DNA of 8,311 nt from DASUZD01 sp036377055 (lineage in GTDB: Bacteria; Actinomycetota; Thermoleophilia; Gaiellales; Gaiellaceae), in the NCBI GenBank assembly GCA_036377055.1, contig DASUZD010000150.1, forward strand, positions 1 through 8,311, given 5' to 3'. Of this stretch, positions 1 to 5,801 are shown piece by piece (position 1 is the first letter of the stretch; the number at the start of each line of letters is the position of its first letter). A program made the translations under genes and the position numbers. The notes under the pieces were generated by a model. It saw nothing but the letters and a program-made list of their open reading frames with translations. It ran no database searches and was not told the origin of the DNA.

Positions 1-560
1 TCGCGGGACTCGCGGTCGGCTCGCGACCGGGCGAGCGCGTGCTCGACCTCTGTGCGGCGCCGGGCGGCAAGGCGACGCAGCTCGAGGGCGATGTCGTGGC
101 CGTCGAGAAGAACCCGGCGCGAGCGCGCGAGCTGCGGGAGAACGTCGCGCGGCTCGGCGTGACGAACGTCACCGTCGTCGAGGCGGACGGGCTGGAGCTG
201 CCGTCCGACCTGCGCGACTTCGACCGCGCGCTCGTCGATGCGCCCTGCTCCGGGCTCGGCGTGCTCGCCGCGCGTCCGGACCTGCGCTGGCGCGCGCGGC
301 CACTGCCCGAGCTCCAGCTCGCGCTGATCCGCGCCGCTACGGAGCGGGTGCGGCCGGGCGGGACGCTCGTCTACTCCGTCTGCACGATCAACGCGGACGA
401 GAGCGAGGCGGTCGTGGATACGTCGGGACTCGCCGTCGACGAGTGTCTCGGCGACGAGTGGCCGCAGTTCCGCCACCCGCGCCGTGGCGAGTTCCTGCTC
501 ACGCTCCCGCACCGGCACGGCACGTCGGGCTTCTTCGTCGCGCGGCTCCTCGTACGTTGA
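1..560 (+). CDS. rsmB: 16S rRNA m5C967 methyltransferase RsmB, C-terminal part (5' end outside window)
   Basis: RsmB uses S-adenosylmethionine to methylate cytosine 967 (E. coli numbering) of 16S rRNA. The reading frame is open from the first base; the first whole codon is at position 3, so the gene starts upstream. About 185 residues of a usual 430-450 are visible, and they form the Rossmann-fold methyltransferase domain. The SAM-binding motif DLCAAPGGKATQL is encoded near 45-83. Motif IV DAPCSGLGV has its Cys codon at 246-248 (the product-release cysteine of the family). Motif VI reads YSVCTI with the presumed nucleophile Cys at 381-383; the usual form is YSTCT, so Thr is Val here. The N-terminal NusB-like domain is not in the window. 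The stop is TGA at 558-560. In actinomycetes rsmB commonly sits before rpe and rib genes, as here, apart from one inserted gene. Confidence 0.95.
   Translation, partial: AGLAVGSRPGERVLDLCAAPGGKATQLEGDVVAVEKNPARARELRENVARLGVTNVTVVEADGLELPSDLRDFDRALVDAPCSGLGVLAARPDLRWRARPLPELQLALIRAATERVRPGGTLVYSVCTINADESEAVVDTSGLAVDECLGDEWPQFRHPRRGEFLLTLPHRHGTSGFFVARLLVR
553..558 (+). promoter_or_regulatory. Candidate leaderless -10 box TACGTT
   Basis: TACGTT, 7 nt before GTG 566 of the Imm11-like gene and ending inside the rsmB stop. It fits the TANNNT -10 consensus placed so that transcription would begin at or next to the start codon. No good -35 box is visible. Confidence 0.45.
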
Positions 561-565
561 GTCTC

Positions 566-1183
566 GTGTTCGACTACCGCCGGTTCTACGCGATGGGCGA
601 GACGTTCGTCCGCGGAGCGTTCCGCGTGCACCAGTTGGGCGGCGACTTGTACGAGCTGTTCGCGATCGAGGCGGGCGAGCTCGAGCCGTCGGATGCGTTG
701 CGCTTCCACCACGACCAGGGGTCGCGGTTGAAGGACGTGATCGGGACGACAAGCGCGACGGTGCTGTACTCGGACCGCCTGATCGGCGTCCTCGACAGCG
801 GCGGCTTCACCGGTTGGAGGACGTACGCGGTGGAGGTGTATGACGAGGTCGGCTCGGCCGTTCCCGGATACCAAGGTCTCGTCGTCACCGGCCGTTCCGG
901 GCCGATCGTGCGCTCGCTGAGCCGGGCGATGGTGGTGCCGCCGCCGGTTCCTGCCGGGAAGGCGATGCCGCACTGGATTGGGCTCCGGTTCGTCCCCGAG
1001 ACTTGGGACGGCAGCGATGTCTTCCGTCCCGCCGGCACCCTCTGGACGCTCGTCACCCAAGAGGTACGCGACTCGCTCGTGGCTGCGCGGCTGACGGGCC
1101 TCAACCTCAGGCGCGTCACCGAGATCGAGATGGCGCTCGATGAAGAGGAGCGCGAGGAATACGAGCGACAGCAGCAACAGTAG
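566..1183 (+). CDS. Imm11/DUF1629-like protein, probable orphan immunity-type protein
   Basis: This 205-residue protein has no clear housekeeping function. Its layout resembles the Imm11 (DUF1629) family, whose members are mostly predicted immunity proteins of polymorphic toxin systems: a variable N-terminal half, a central strand with VPGYQGLVV, and a C-terminal block DGSDVFRPAGTLWTLVTQEV followed by RDSLVAARLTGLNLRRV. The tail is acidic and ends in four Gln. No signal peptide or membrane segment is visible. Candidate starts are TTG 557 (overlapping the rsmB stop), GTG 566 and ATG 593. I chose GTG 566 because TACGTT lies exactly 7 nt upstream. The gene uses several TTG Leu codons in its first third, unlike the neighbours, and is slightly less GC-rich, which hints at separate ancestry. 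No toxin gene is adjacent. The family call is by eye; the gene itself is quite certain. Confidence 0.6.
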   Translation: MFDYRRFYAMGETFVRGAFRVHQLGGDLYELFAIEAGELEPSDALRFHHDQGSRLKDVIGTTSATVLYSDRLIGVLDSGGFTGWRTYAVEVYDEVGSAVPGYQGLVVTGRSGPIVRSLSRAMVVPPPVPAGKAMPHWIGLRFVPETWDGSDVFRPAGTLWTLVTQEVRDSLVAARLTGLNLRRVTEIEMALDEEEREEYERQQQQ

Positions 1184-1186
1184 GAT
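1181..1186 (+). promoter_or_regulatory. Candidate -10 box or weak ribosome site TAGGAT
   Basis: TAGGAT begins with the TAG stop of the Imm11-like gene and is 9 nt before the rpe ATG. The spacing is looser than in the other cases, and AGGA within it could equally serve as a weak Shine-Dalgarno sequence. Confidence 0.25.
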
Positions 1187-1195
1187 CGGCCGCCC

Positions 1196-1873
1196 ATGCC
1201 CTGGAGCGACTGGATCCGGACCGTTGAGATCGAGCCATCGCTGTACGCCGCCGACTTCGCGCGGCTGGGCGAGCAGATCGAGGTGCTTCTTCGCGCGGGC
1301 GTCAGGATCTTCCACTTCGACGTGGGCGACGGCCACTTCGTCCCGCCGATCACGATTGGGCCGATCGTGCTCCAGTCGATCTCGCCGATCGTCCACAACT
1401 CGGGCGGCGTCCTCGACTGCCACCTGATGGTCGAGGCGCCGGAGAAGCACTTCCCGGCGATCGCCGAGGCGGGCGGCGACAGCGTCACGTTCCATTACGA
1501 GGCGGTCGAGGACGTCGCGGCCGTCGCGCGCGCGGCACGCGAGCAGGAGCTCCAGGTCGGGCTCGCGTTCAAGCCCGAGACGACGCCCGAGGCTGCTGCC
1601 GACGCGGCCGGCCCCGTCGACATCGTGCTCTGCATGAGCATCGAGCCCGGCTACTCGGGGCAACCGTTCATGCCCGAGGCCATCCCGCGGATCCGGCGCC
1701 TGCGCGAGCTGCTCCCGCCGGAGAAGCACGTGCAGGTGGACGGCGGCATCGGCCCCGAGAACGCCCACGCGGTGCGCGAGGCGGGCGCGACGCTGCTCGT
1801 CGCGGGGACGTCGATCTTCGGCCGCGAAGACCTCACGCGCGCGTACCGGCGCCTCGTCGAAGCCGTCAAATGA
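1196..1873 (+). CDS. rpe: Ribulose-phosphate 3-epimerase
   Basis: Interconverts D-ribulose-5-phosphate and D-xylulose-5-phosphate in the cytosolic pentose-phosphate pathway; ribulose-5-phosphate is also the substrate of the RibB half of RibBA in this window. The 225-residue TIM barrel has the expected motifs: IEPSLYAADF (residues 12-21), FHFDVGDGHFVPP (39-51), DCHLMV (74-79), MSIEPGYSGQPFM (147-159) and VDGGI (181-185). The metal and acid/base ligands H40, D42, H76 and D182 are all present. Of the three methionines that cap the active site in human RPE, two are kept (M78, M147), but the one in the usual DVMDG motif is Gly44. The ATG at 1196 is 12 nt after the previous stop; TAGGAT lies 9 nt upstream and contains AGGA, so it could be a weak ribosome site or a -10 box. 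The stop overlaps the ribD start (ATGA). Confidence 0.95.
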   Translation: MPWSDWIRTVEIEPSLYAADFARLGEQIEVLLRAGVRIFHFDVGDGHFVPPITIGPIVLQSISPIVHNSGGVLDCHLMVEAPEKHFPAIAEAGGDSVTFHYEAVEDVAAVARAAREQELQVGLAFKPETTPEAAADAAGPVDIVLCMSIEPGYSGQPFMPEAIPRIRRLRELLPPEKHVQVDGGIGPENAHAVREAGATLLVAGTSIFGREDLTRAYRRLVEAVK

Positions 1874-2808
1874 GCCTCGCGCGGGCCCTCGAGCTCGCCG
1901 AGCGCGGGCGCGGGACGACTCGGCCGAACCCGGTCGTCGGCGCGGTCGTCGTCAAGGACGGGGAGGTCGTCGGCGAGGGCTGGCACGAGCGCAAGGGCGG
2001 GCCGCACGCGGAGGTAGTCGCGCTCGAGGCGGCGGGCGACGCCGCGCGCGGGGCGACGCTCTACGTGACGATGGAGCCGTGCACCCACCACGGGCGGACG
2101 CCGCCGTGCACGGACGCGGTGCTGGCCGCCGGGATCGGGCGCGTCGTCGCGGGCTCGCGTGATCCCCACCCTGGCCACGGCGGTGGCTTGGAGCGCCTGC
2201 GCGAAGGCGGCGTCGAGGTCGAGCTCGTCGACTCGTTCGACGCGCGCGCACAGAACGAGGCCTGGCGGACGTGGGCGGCGACCGGGCGGCCGTTCGTCAC
2301 GTACAAGGCCGCCGTCACGCTGGACGCGCGCGTGACCGTGCCGGGCGAGCGGTGGGTGACGGGCGAGGAGTCGCGGCGGCTCGTGCACGAGCTGCGGGCG
2401 GCCTCGGACGCGGTCGCGGTCGGGATGGGGACGGTGCGGGCGGACGCCCCGCTCCTGACTGCTCGCGGCGTCGAGGCTCCGCGCCAGCCGCGTCGCCTGG
2501 CGTTCGGCCGCGGCCCGCTGCCGGCTGCGTCGGAGCTCGAGCTGCTTTCGGGGCCGCCCGAGGAGGAGCTCCGGAAGCTCGCCGCAGAGGGCGTCCAGTC
2601 GCTCCTGCTCGAGGGCGGGCCGACGCTCGCGTCCTCGTTTCTCGCCGCCGATCTCGTCGACAAGCTGCTCGTCTTCGTCGCGCCGACGCTTGCCGGCGCC
2701 GGGCTCTCGTTCGTGACCGAGCTGCCCGAGCCGAAGCGGCTCTCGCGTTTGAGCGTCCGGTCGGTCGGCGAGGATCTGCTACTCACCGCCTATGTCCACG
2801 AGCCCTGA
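1870..2808 (+). CDS. ribD: Bifunctional diaminohydroxyphosphoribosylaminopyrimidine deaminase / 5-amino-6-(5-phosphoribosylamino)uracil reductase
   Basis: RibD performs the second and third steps of the GTP branch of riboflavin synthesis: deamination of the pyrimidine, then NADPH-dependent reduction of the ribosyl side chain. The N-terminal deaminase (about 1-135) shows RPNPVVGAVVV, the zinc ligand and catalytic Glu in HAE (46-48), and EPCTHHGRTPPC with zinc ligands C71 and C80. The reductase domain starts near RPFVTYKAAVTLD (140-152), followed by WVTGEESR (162-169) and LLLEGGPTL near 245-253. At 312 residues it is shorter than the usual 350-370; the gap lies after LLTAR, in the middle of the reductase. 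The usual LDG motif reads LDA (Ala153). The start ATG overlaps the rpe stop in ATGA, so translation is probably coupled. No FMN riboswitch precedes it. Confidence 0.95.
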   Translation: MSLARALELAERGRGTTRPNPVVGAVVVKDGEVVGEGWHERKGGPHAEVVALEAAGDAARGATLYVTMEPCTHHGRTPPCTDAVLAAGIGRVVAGSRDPHPGHGGGLERLREGGVEVELVDSFDARAQNEAWRTWAATGRPFVTYKAAVTLDARVTVPGERWVTGEESRRLVHELRAASDAVAVGMGTVRADAPLLTARGVEAPRQPRRLAFGRGPLPAASELELLSGPPEEELRKLAAEGVQSLLLEGGPTLASSFLAADLVDKLLVFVAPTLAGAGLSFVTELPEPKRLSRLSVRSVGEDLLLTAYVHEP

Positions 2809-3037
2809 CACGACCGACCGCGCCGACGACCGCATCGTCTCGGCTCTTTCGAAGTGGCTCGCGCGTCACCTGAGCGACGACGAGCTGCTCACGCGCGTGA
2901 ACGAGATCGGCACCGCTGAGCTCGGCCCGGGACAGGCGGAGGCCGTCGACCAGCTCCTTGCCGAGTTCAAGGGCGGCGAGGCCGGCGAGCGCGAGATGCT
3001 CGTCCGCGAGACGCTCGAAGCGATCGCCTTAGGCTAG
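2792..3037 (+). CDS. Small helical protein of unknown function
   Basis: An 81-residue protein that I cannot assign to a named family. After a short polar N-terminus it is predicted helical and amphipathic, with alternating Leu/Ile and charged residues, for example LSKWLARHLSDDELLTRVNEI and then LGPGQAEAVDQLLAEF, ending in REMLVRETLEAIALG. It has no Cys, no membrane segment and no catalytic-looking motif. The ATG at 2792 lies inside ribD, overlapping it by 17 nt in another frame, so the two are probably cotranscribed and translationally coupled. The codon pattern (G/C at third positions) and the ordered helical sequence make it a likely real gene rather than a chance frame. Its TAG stop at 3035-3037 forms the first half of a TAGGCT hexamer in front of the next gene. 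A protein-protein adaptor or oligomerising role is possible but unsupported. Confidence 0.75.
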   Translation: MSTSPDTTDRADDRIVSALSKWLARHLSDDELLTRVNEIGTAELGPGQAEAVDQLLAEFKGGEAGEREMLVRETLEAIALG

Positions 3038-3040
3038 GCT
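3035..3040 (+). promoter_or_regulatory. Candidate leaderless -10 box TAGGCT
   Basis: TAGGCT begins with the TAG stop of the 81-residue gene and lies exactly 7 nt before GTG 3048 of the spermidine-synthase-like gene. A near copy, TTAGGC, sits just before it at 3030-3034 and neighbours. No clear -35 box. Confidence 0.45.
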
Positions 3041-3047
3041 CGGAGCC

Positions 3048-4616
3048 GTGGAGGCGGTTCGGGCGCCGGCCCTGCCGCGTGCGGTTGCGCGGGCCGCCGC
3101 GCGCGCCCGCCTCGGCACAGTGGTCTTCGTCTCGGGCGGCGGCACGCTCGCGACCGAGATCTGCGCCTCGCGGCTGCTCGCGCCGTACTTCGGCAGCTCG
3201 ACAGTCGTCTGGGCGAACGTCATCGGGCTGATCCTGCTCTACCTCTCGGTCGGCTACTGGCTCGGCGGGCGCATCGCCGACGCGCGCCCGCGGCCGGAGC
3301 TGCTCGGCAAGATCGTCCTTGTCGCGGCGGTCGCGATCGCAGCGATCCCGTTCGTCTCGCGGCCGGCGCTCGACCTCGCGCTGCACGGCTTCGACGCGGT
3401 CTCGATCGGCGTCGTCGCCGGGTCGTTCATCGCCGCGCTCGCGATGTTCGCTCTGCCGGTGACGCTGCTCGGCGCCGTCTCTCCGTTTGCGATCCGGCTC
3501 GCCCTCTCAGACGTGGCCGAGGCAGGCACGGTAGCCGGCCGCCTCTACGCGCTCTCGACGATCGGAAGCATCCTCGGCACGTTCGCGTCGGCCCTCGTCT
3601 TCGTGCCACTCGTCGGCACGCGCCGGACGATGGTCGGGACGGCCGTGCTGCTCGCCCTCGCGGCCGTGCTCCTCCTCGGGAGGCGCTGGCTCGCCGTCGC
3701 GGCTGCCGTCGCCGCGCTGCTGCTCATCCCGCCAGGCGCAGTGAAGGGCGGCAGCGGCCTCCTTTACGAGACCGAGTCTCCCTACCAGTACGTCAGCGTC
3801 CTCCGCGAGAGCGACGGCTCGCGCATCCTGGAGCTGAACGAGGGCGTGGCCGTCCACTCCGTCTGGCGCCGCGACACGGTCTTGACGGGCGGCTACTGGG
3901 ACACCTTCCTCCTCCTGCCGCCGCTTCTCGGCCGTCCCGCCGACCGCATGCTCGTGATCGGCAACGCGGGCGCGACGGTCGCGCGCGCGTACGGCCGCTT
4001 CTACCCGCGGACGTGGATCGACGGCGTCGAGATCGACCGTGCGGTGACGGACGCCGGCCGGCGCTGGCTCGGCCTCGGCGACAACCCGCGGCTGCGGACG
4101 ATCACGGCCGACGGCCGGCCATTCCTCGCGCTGACCAAGCGGCGCTACGACCTGATCGTCGTCGATGCGTACCACCAGCCGTACGTCCCGTTCTACCTCG
4201 CGACGCAGGAGTTCTTCCGGCTCGTCCGCGACCACCTGCGGCCGGGGGGAATCGTCGCGCTGAACGTCGCCGCCGTGCCGGGCGACCGGCGCCTGACCCG
4301 CGCGATCGGGAGCACCCTTGCCTCCGTCTTTCCGAGCGTCTGGGTCTGGCCGGCGCTCCGGTTCAACGATCTCGTGCTCGCGACGCGGGCGCCGACGACG
4401 CGGGCCGAGCTGCTGCGGCGGGCGCGGACTGTTTCGCCCCGGCTCCGCACGCTGCTGCCGCTCCTCGACCGTGAGCTCACGCGCGTGCGGCGGACGGAGA
4501 CGCCGCTGACCGACGACCGAGCGCCGGTGGAGTGGCTCACCGACCGGATGCTCGCGACGCAGATCGAGCGCGGGCGAACGCTCGACGACCGCGCCCTGCC
4601 GACGGTGCCGCGGTAG
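3048..4616 (+). CDS. Membrane protein with C-terminal spermidine-synthase-like domain
   Basis: A 522-residue two-part protein. Residues about 22-230 hold roughly seven hydrophobic segments; the first part contains SRLLAPYFGSS and GYWLGGRIAD, typical of the N-terminus of membrane-bound (fused) spermidine-synthase-like proteins of bacteria. Residues about 238-500 form an aminopropyl/methyltransferase-type Rossmann domain: ETESPYQYVSV, ILELNEGVAVHSVW, a nucleotide-binding turn MLVIGNAGATVA (301-312), the acidic strand-end GVEIDR (326-331) and VVDAYHQPYVPFYL (371-384). True spermidine synthases have a glycine-rich GGGDG turn and a DSTDP-like catalytic loop. Here these read GNAG and DAYHQP, so the second loop Asp is missing and polyamine synthesis is doubtful. 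The substrate of this family is not known to me. Start GTG 3048 has TAGGCT exactly 7 nt upstream; a GGAG sits only 2 nt before the start, too close for a normal ribosome site. Confidence 0.85.
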   Translation: MEAVRAPALPRAVARAAARARLGTVVFVSGGGTLATEICASRLLAPYFGSSTVVWANVIGLILLYLSVGYWLGGRIADARPRPELLGKIVLVAAVAIAAIPFVSRPALDLALHGFDAVSIGVVAGSFIAALAMFALPVTLLGAVSPFAIRLALSDVAEAGTVAGRLYALSTIGSILGTFASALVFVPLVGTRRTMVGTAVLLALAAVLLLGRRWLAVAAAVAALLLIPPGAVKGGSGLLYETESPYQYVSVLRESDGSRILELNEGVAVHSVWRRDTVLTGGYWDTFLLLPPLLGRPADRMLVIGNAGATVARAYGRFYPRTWIDGVEIDRAVTDAGRRWLGLGDNPRLRTITADGRPFLALTKRRYDLIVVDAYHQPYVPFYLATQEFFRLVRDHLRPGGIVALNVAAVPGDRRLTRAIGSTLASVFPSVWVWPALRFNDLVLATRAPTTRAELLRRARTVSPRLRTLLPLLDRELTRVRRTETPLTDDRAPVEWLTDRMLATQIERGRTLDDRALPTVPR

Positions 4617-4619
4617 CCT
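4614..4619 (+). promoter_or_regulatory. Candidate leaderless -10 box TAGCCT
   Basis: TAGCCT begins with the TAG stop of the spermidine-synthase-like gene and lies exactly 7 nt before the ribE ATG at 4627. There is no Shine-Dalgarno sequence in the 10-nt gap. It would give ribE its own transcript. Confidence 0.45.
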
Positions 4620-4626
4620 GAGCGGC

Positions 4627-5226
4627 ATGTTCACGGGCCTGGTGCGCGAGCGGGGTCGCGTGGCGGAGCGGAGCGGGGGCGACGGCGGCGTCCGCCTGGT
4701 CGTCACGGCGCCGCAGACGGCCGCGACGGCCTCGATCGGCGATTCCGTCTCGATCGACGGCGTCTGCCTCACCGCGGTCGCGGTCGAGAACGGCTCGATC
4801 GCATTCGACGCCGTCCCGGAGACGCTCGCGCGGAGTGCGCTGGCGGAGCTCGCGGCAGGCGACGAGGTGAACCTCGAGCCGGCGCTCCGGGCGGGCGAGC
4901 CGCTCGGCGGGCACTACGTCCAGGGCCACGTGGACGGCGTGGGCCGCGTCCGGTCGGTCGTCGCCGAGGGTGGCGGCGCACGGCTCTGGATCGACGCGCC
5001 GCCCGAGCTTCTGCGCTACTGCGTCCTGAAGGGCTCGATCGCCGTCCAGGGCGTCTCGCTGACAATCGCCGAGCTCGACGACGAGGGCTTCGCCGTGGCG
5101 CTCGTCCCGCACACGCTCGCCGAGACGACACTCGGCACGCTCGCGGCCGGGGCTCCGGTGAACCTCGAGGCCGACGTGCTCGCGAAGTACGTCGAGCGCC
5201 TGCTCGCTGCGGCTCGCGACGGTTAG
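4627..5226 (+). CDS. ribE: Riboflavin synthase, alpha chain
   Basis: Dismutates two molecules of 6,7-dimethyl-8-ribityllumazine into riboflavin and the RibD reductase product, the last step of the pathway. The 199-residue length is normal. The protein is the usual internal duplication of two lumazine-binding barrels: N-terminal MFTGLV (1-6), GVCLT (45-49), ETLARS and NLEPALRAGEPLGGHYVQGHVDG across about 82-104, then in the second half KGSIAVQGVSLTI (135-147), PHTLAETTL (161-169) and NLEADVLAKYV (179-189). The second-barrel motifs match the family closely; in the first, the common NLERAL reads NLEPAL. The ATG lies 10 nt after the preceding stop, and TAGCCT, which starts with that TAG, is exactly 7 nt upstream. 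It is the last + strand rib gene before the mixed-strand block. The symbol follows the ribE = riboflavin synthase convention; ribC is used in some genomes. Confidence 0.96.
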   Translation: MFTGLVRERGRVAERSGGDGGVRLVVTAPQTAATASIGDSVSIDGVCLTAVAVENGSIAFDAVPETLARSALAELAAGDEVNLEPALRAGEPLGGHYVQGHVDGVGRVRSVVAEGGGARLWIDAPPELLRYCVLKGSIAVQGVSLTIAELDDEGFAVALVPHTLAETTLGTLAAGAPVNLEADVLAKYVERLLAAARDG

Positions 5227-5233
5227 TCGCGCG

Positions 5234-5473
5234 TTAGCGCCACAATCGCCATGCAACACGCGATCCGAAGAACGCGAGGATGCCGACGCCGCTGACGGCC
5301 ACGGCTGGTACGAGCCAGACGGCGGAGACGTGCGTAGCGAACACGATCACCACTTCCACAACGGCCAAAAGGCCAATGAAGAAGGTCGGGATCGCGCGAA
5401 AGCTCGCCAGGCGATCGATCATGGACGCTGGCGGTTCTTCGCGGCTGCGGACCGCTGACGGTCCGACGGTCAT
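5234..5473 (-). CDS. Small two-helix membrane protein (hypothetical)
   Basis: A 79-residue protein I do not recognise. A polar N-terminal stretch of about 25 residues with several Arg is followed by two hydrophobic helices, IPTFFIGLLAVVEVVIVFAT (about 28-47) and VWLVPAVAVSGVGILAFFGS (about 52-71), and a basic end VAWRLWR. By the positive-inside rule both ends would be cytoplasmic. The ATG at 5471-5473 is only 3 nt after the TGA of the upstream - strand gene, so the pair is probably one operon. It is convergent with ribE, with 7 nt between the stops. Base composition is clearly lower in GC than the flanks (33 of 60 bases G or C in 5341-5400). It has no enzymatic motif. Confidence 0.65.
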   Translation of the reverse strand: MTVGPSAVRSREEPPASMIDRLASFRAIPTFFIGLLAVVEVVIVFATHVSAVWLVPAVAVSGVGILAFFGSRVAWRLWR

Positions 5474-5476
5474 CGT

Positions 5477-5716
5477 TCAGAGCGTAGTCGCTGCCGACAC
5501 GAGGACTGCCGTACCGACGATGACGCCAGGGAGAAAGCCGTACGCGATTCCACGATTGACCGATTCCCCGATCCTCTCGGCCGAATCGCCTGCCACGAGC
5601 GCAAAGTAGGCGAGAGCGGCGCTAAACACGGTGACAATGGTTCCCAGTGCGGCGAATCCTTCGACGACCGCGACGAACGCCTGCTCACTCGTCAGCGAAG
5701 CGGCAGTCAGGAGCAC
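5477..5716 (-). CDS. Small two-helix membrane protein (hypothetical), first gene of a two-gene - strand operon
   Basis: A second 79-residue protein with no family I can name. It has a first hydrophobic helix at about 14-43, including GFAALGTIVTVFSAALAYFA, a charged loop GDSAERIGESVNRG, and a second helix GFLPGVIVGTAVLVSAATTL running to the C-terminus. Length and two-helix plan match the following gene, but the sequences are not obviously similar, so I do not claim duplication. The start is GTG at 5714-5716, with TACCGT 6 nt upstream on the - strand as a candidate leaderless promoter and no Shine-Dalgarno sequence. Like its partner it is lower in GC than the surrounding genes. A heteromeric membrane pair is conceivable but only an inference from adjacency. 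Confidence 0.65.
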   Translation of the reverse strand: MLLTAASLTSEQAFVAVVEGFAALGTIVTVFSAALAYFALVAGDSAERIGESVNRGIAYGFLPGVIVGTAVLVSAATTL

Positions 5717-5722
5717 CTACCG

Positions 5723-5728
5723 ACGGTA
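5723..5728 (-). promoter_or_regulatory. Candidate leaderless -10 box TACCGT
   Basis: Read on the - strand, TACCGT stands 6 nt before the GTG at 5714-5716 of the first small membrane protein, close to the 7-nt spacing of the + strand cases. No Shine-Dalgarno sequence is present. Confidence 0.35.
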
Positions 5729-5801
5729 ACGCGAGTCCCGTGCGCGCCACAAGGCCTCTAGGGCGCTGGGCCGGTTCCGTCAGGTCAAAAGAGGTCGATC
5801 G

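Noticed and set aside
371..1768. 465-codon open frame on the - strand across rsmB, the Imm11-like gene and rpe
   Set aside because: Arg/Asp/His-rich composition typical of antisense frames in GC-rich DNA; it lies opposite well-supported genes and shows no family motif.
3507..4772. 421-codon open frame on the - strand opposite the spermidine-synthase-like gene
   Set aside because: Low-complexity Arg/Glu/Pro-rich product with no motif; an antisense shadow of a recognisable protein.
5229..5240. Possible hairpin GCGC-GTTA-GCGC between ribE and the convergent membrane gene
   Set aside because: Only a 4-bp stem with no T-tract on either strand; too weak to call a terminator.
5280..5609. 109-codon + strand frame opposite the two small membrane genes
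   Set aside because: Thr/Ala-rich product without hydrophobic pattern; the - strand frames give two clear membrane proteins with a tight 3-nt junction.
5717..5801. 85-nt gap between the first membrane gene and the phosphoesterase stop
   Set aside because: Apart from the TACCGT box, only short palindromic GGCC pieces are present; no stable hairpin or RNA gene could be supported.
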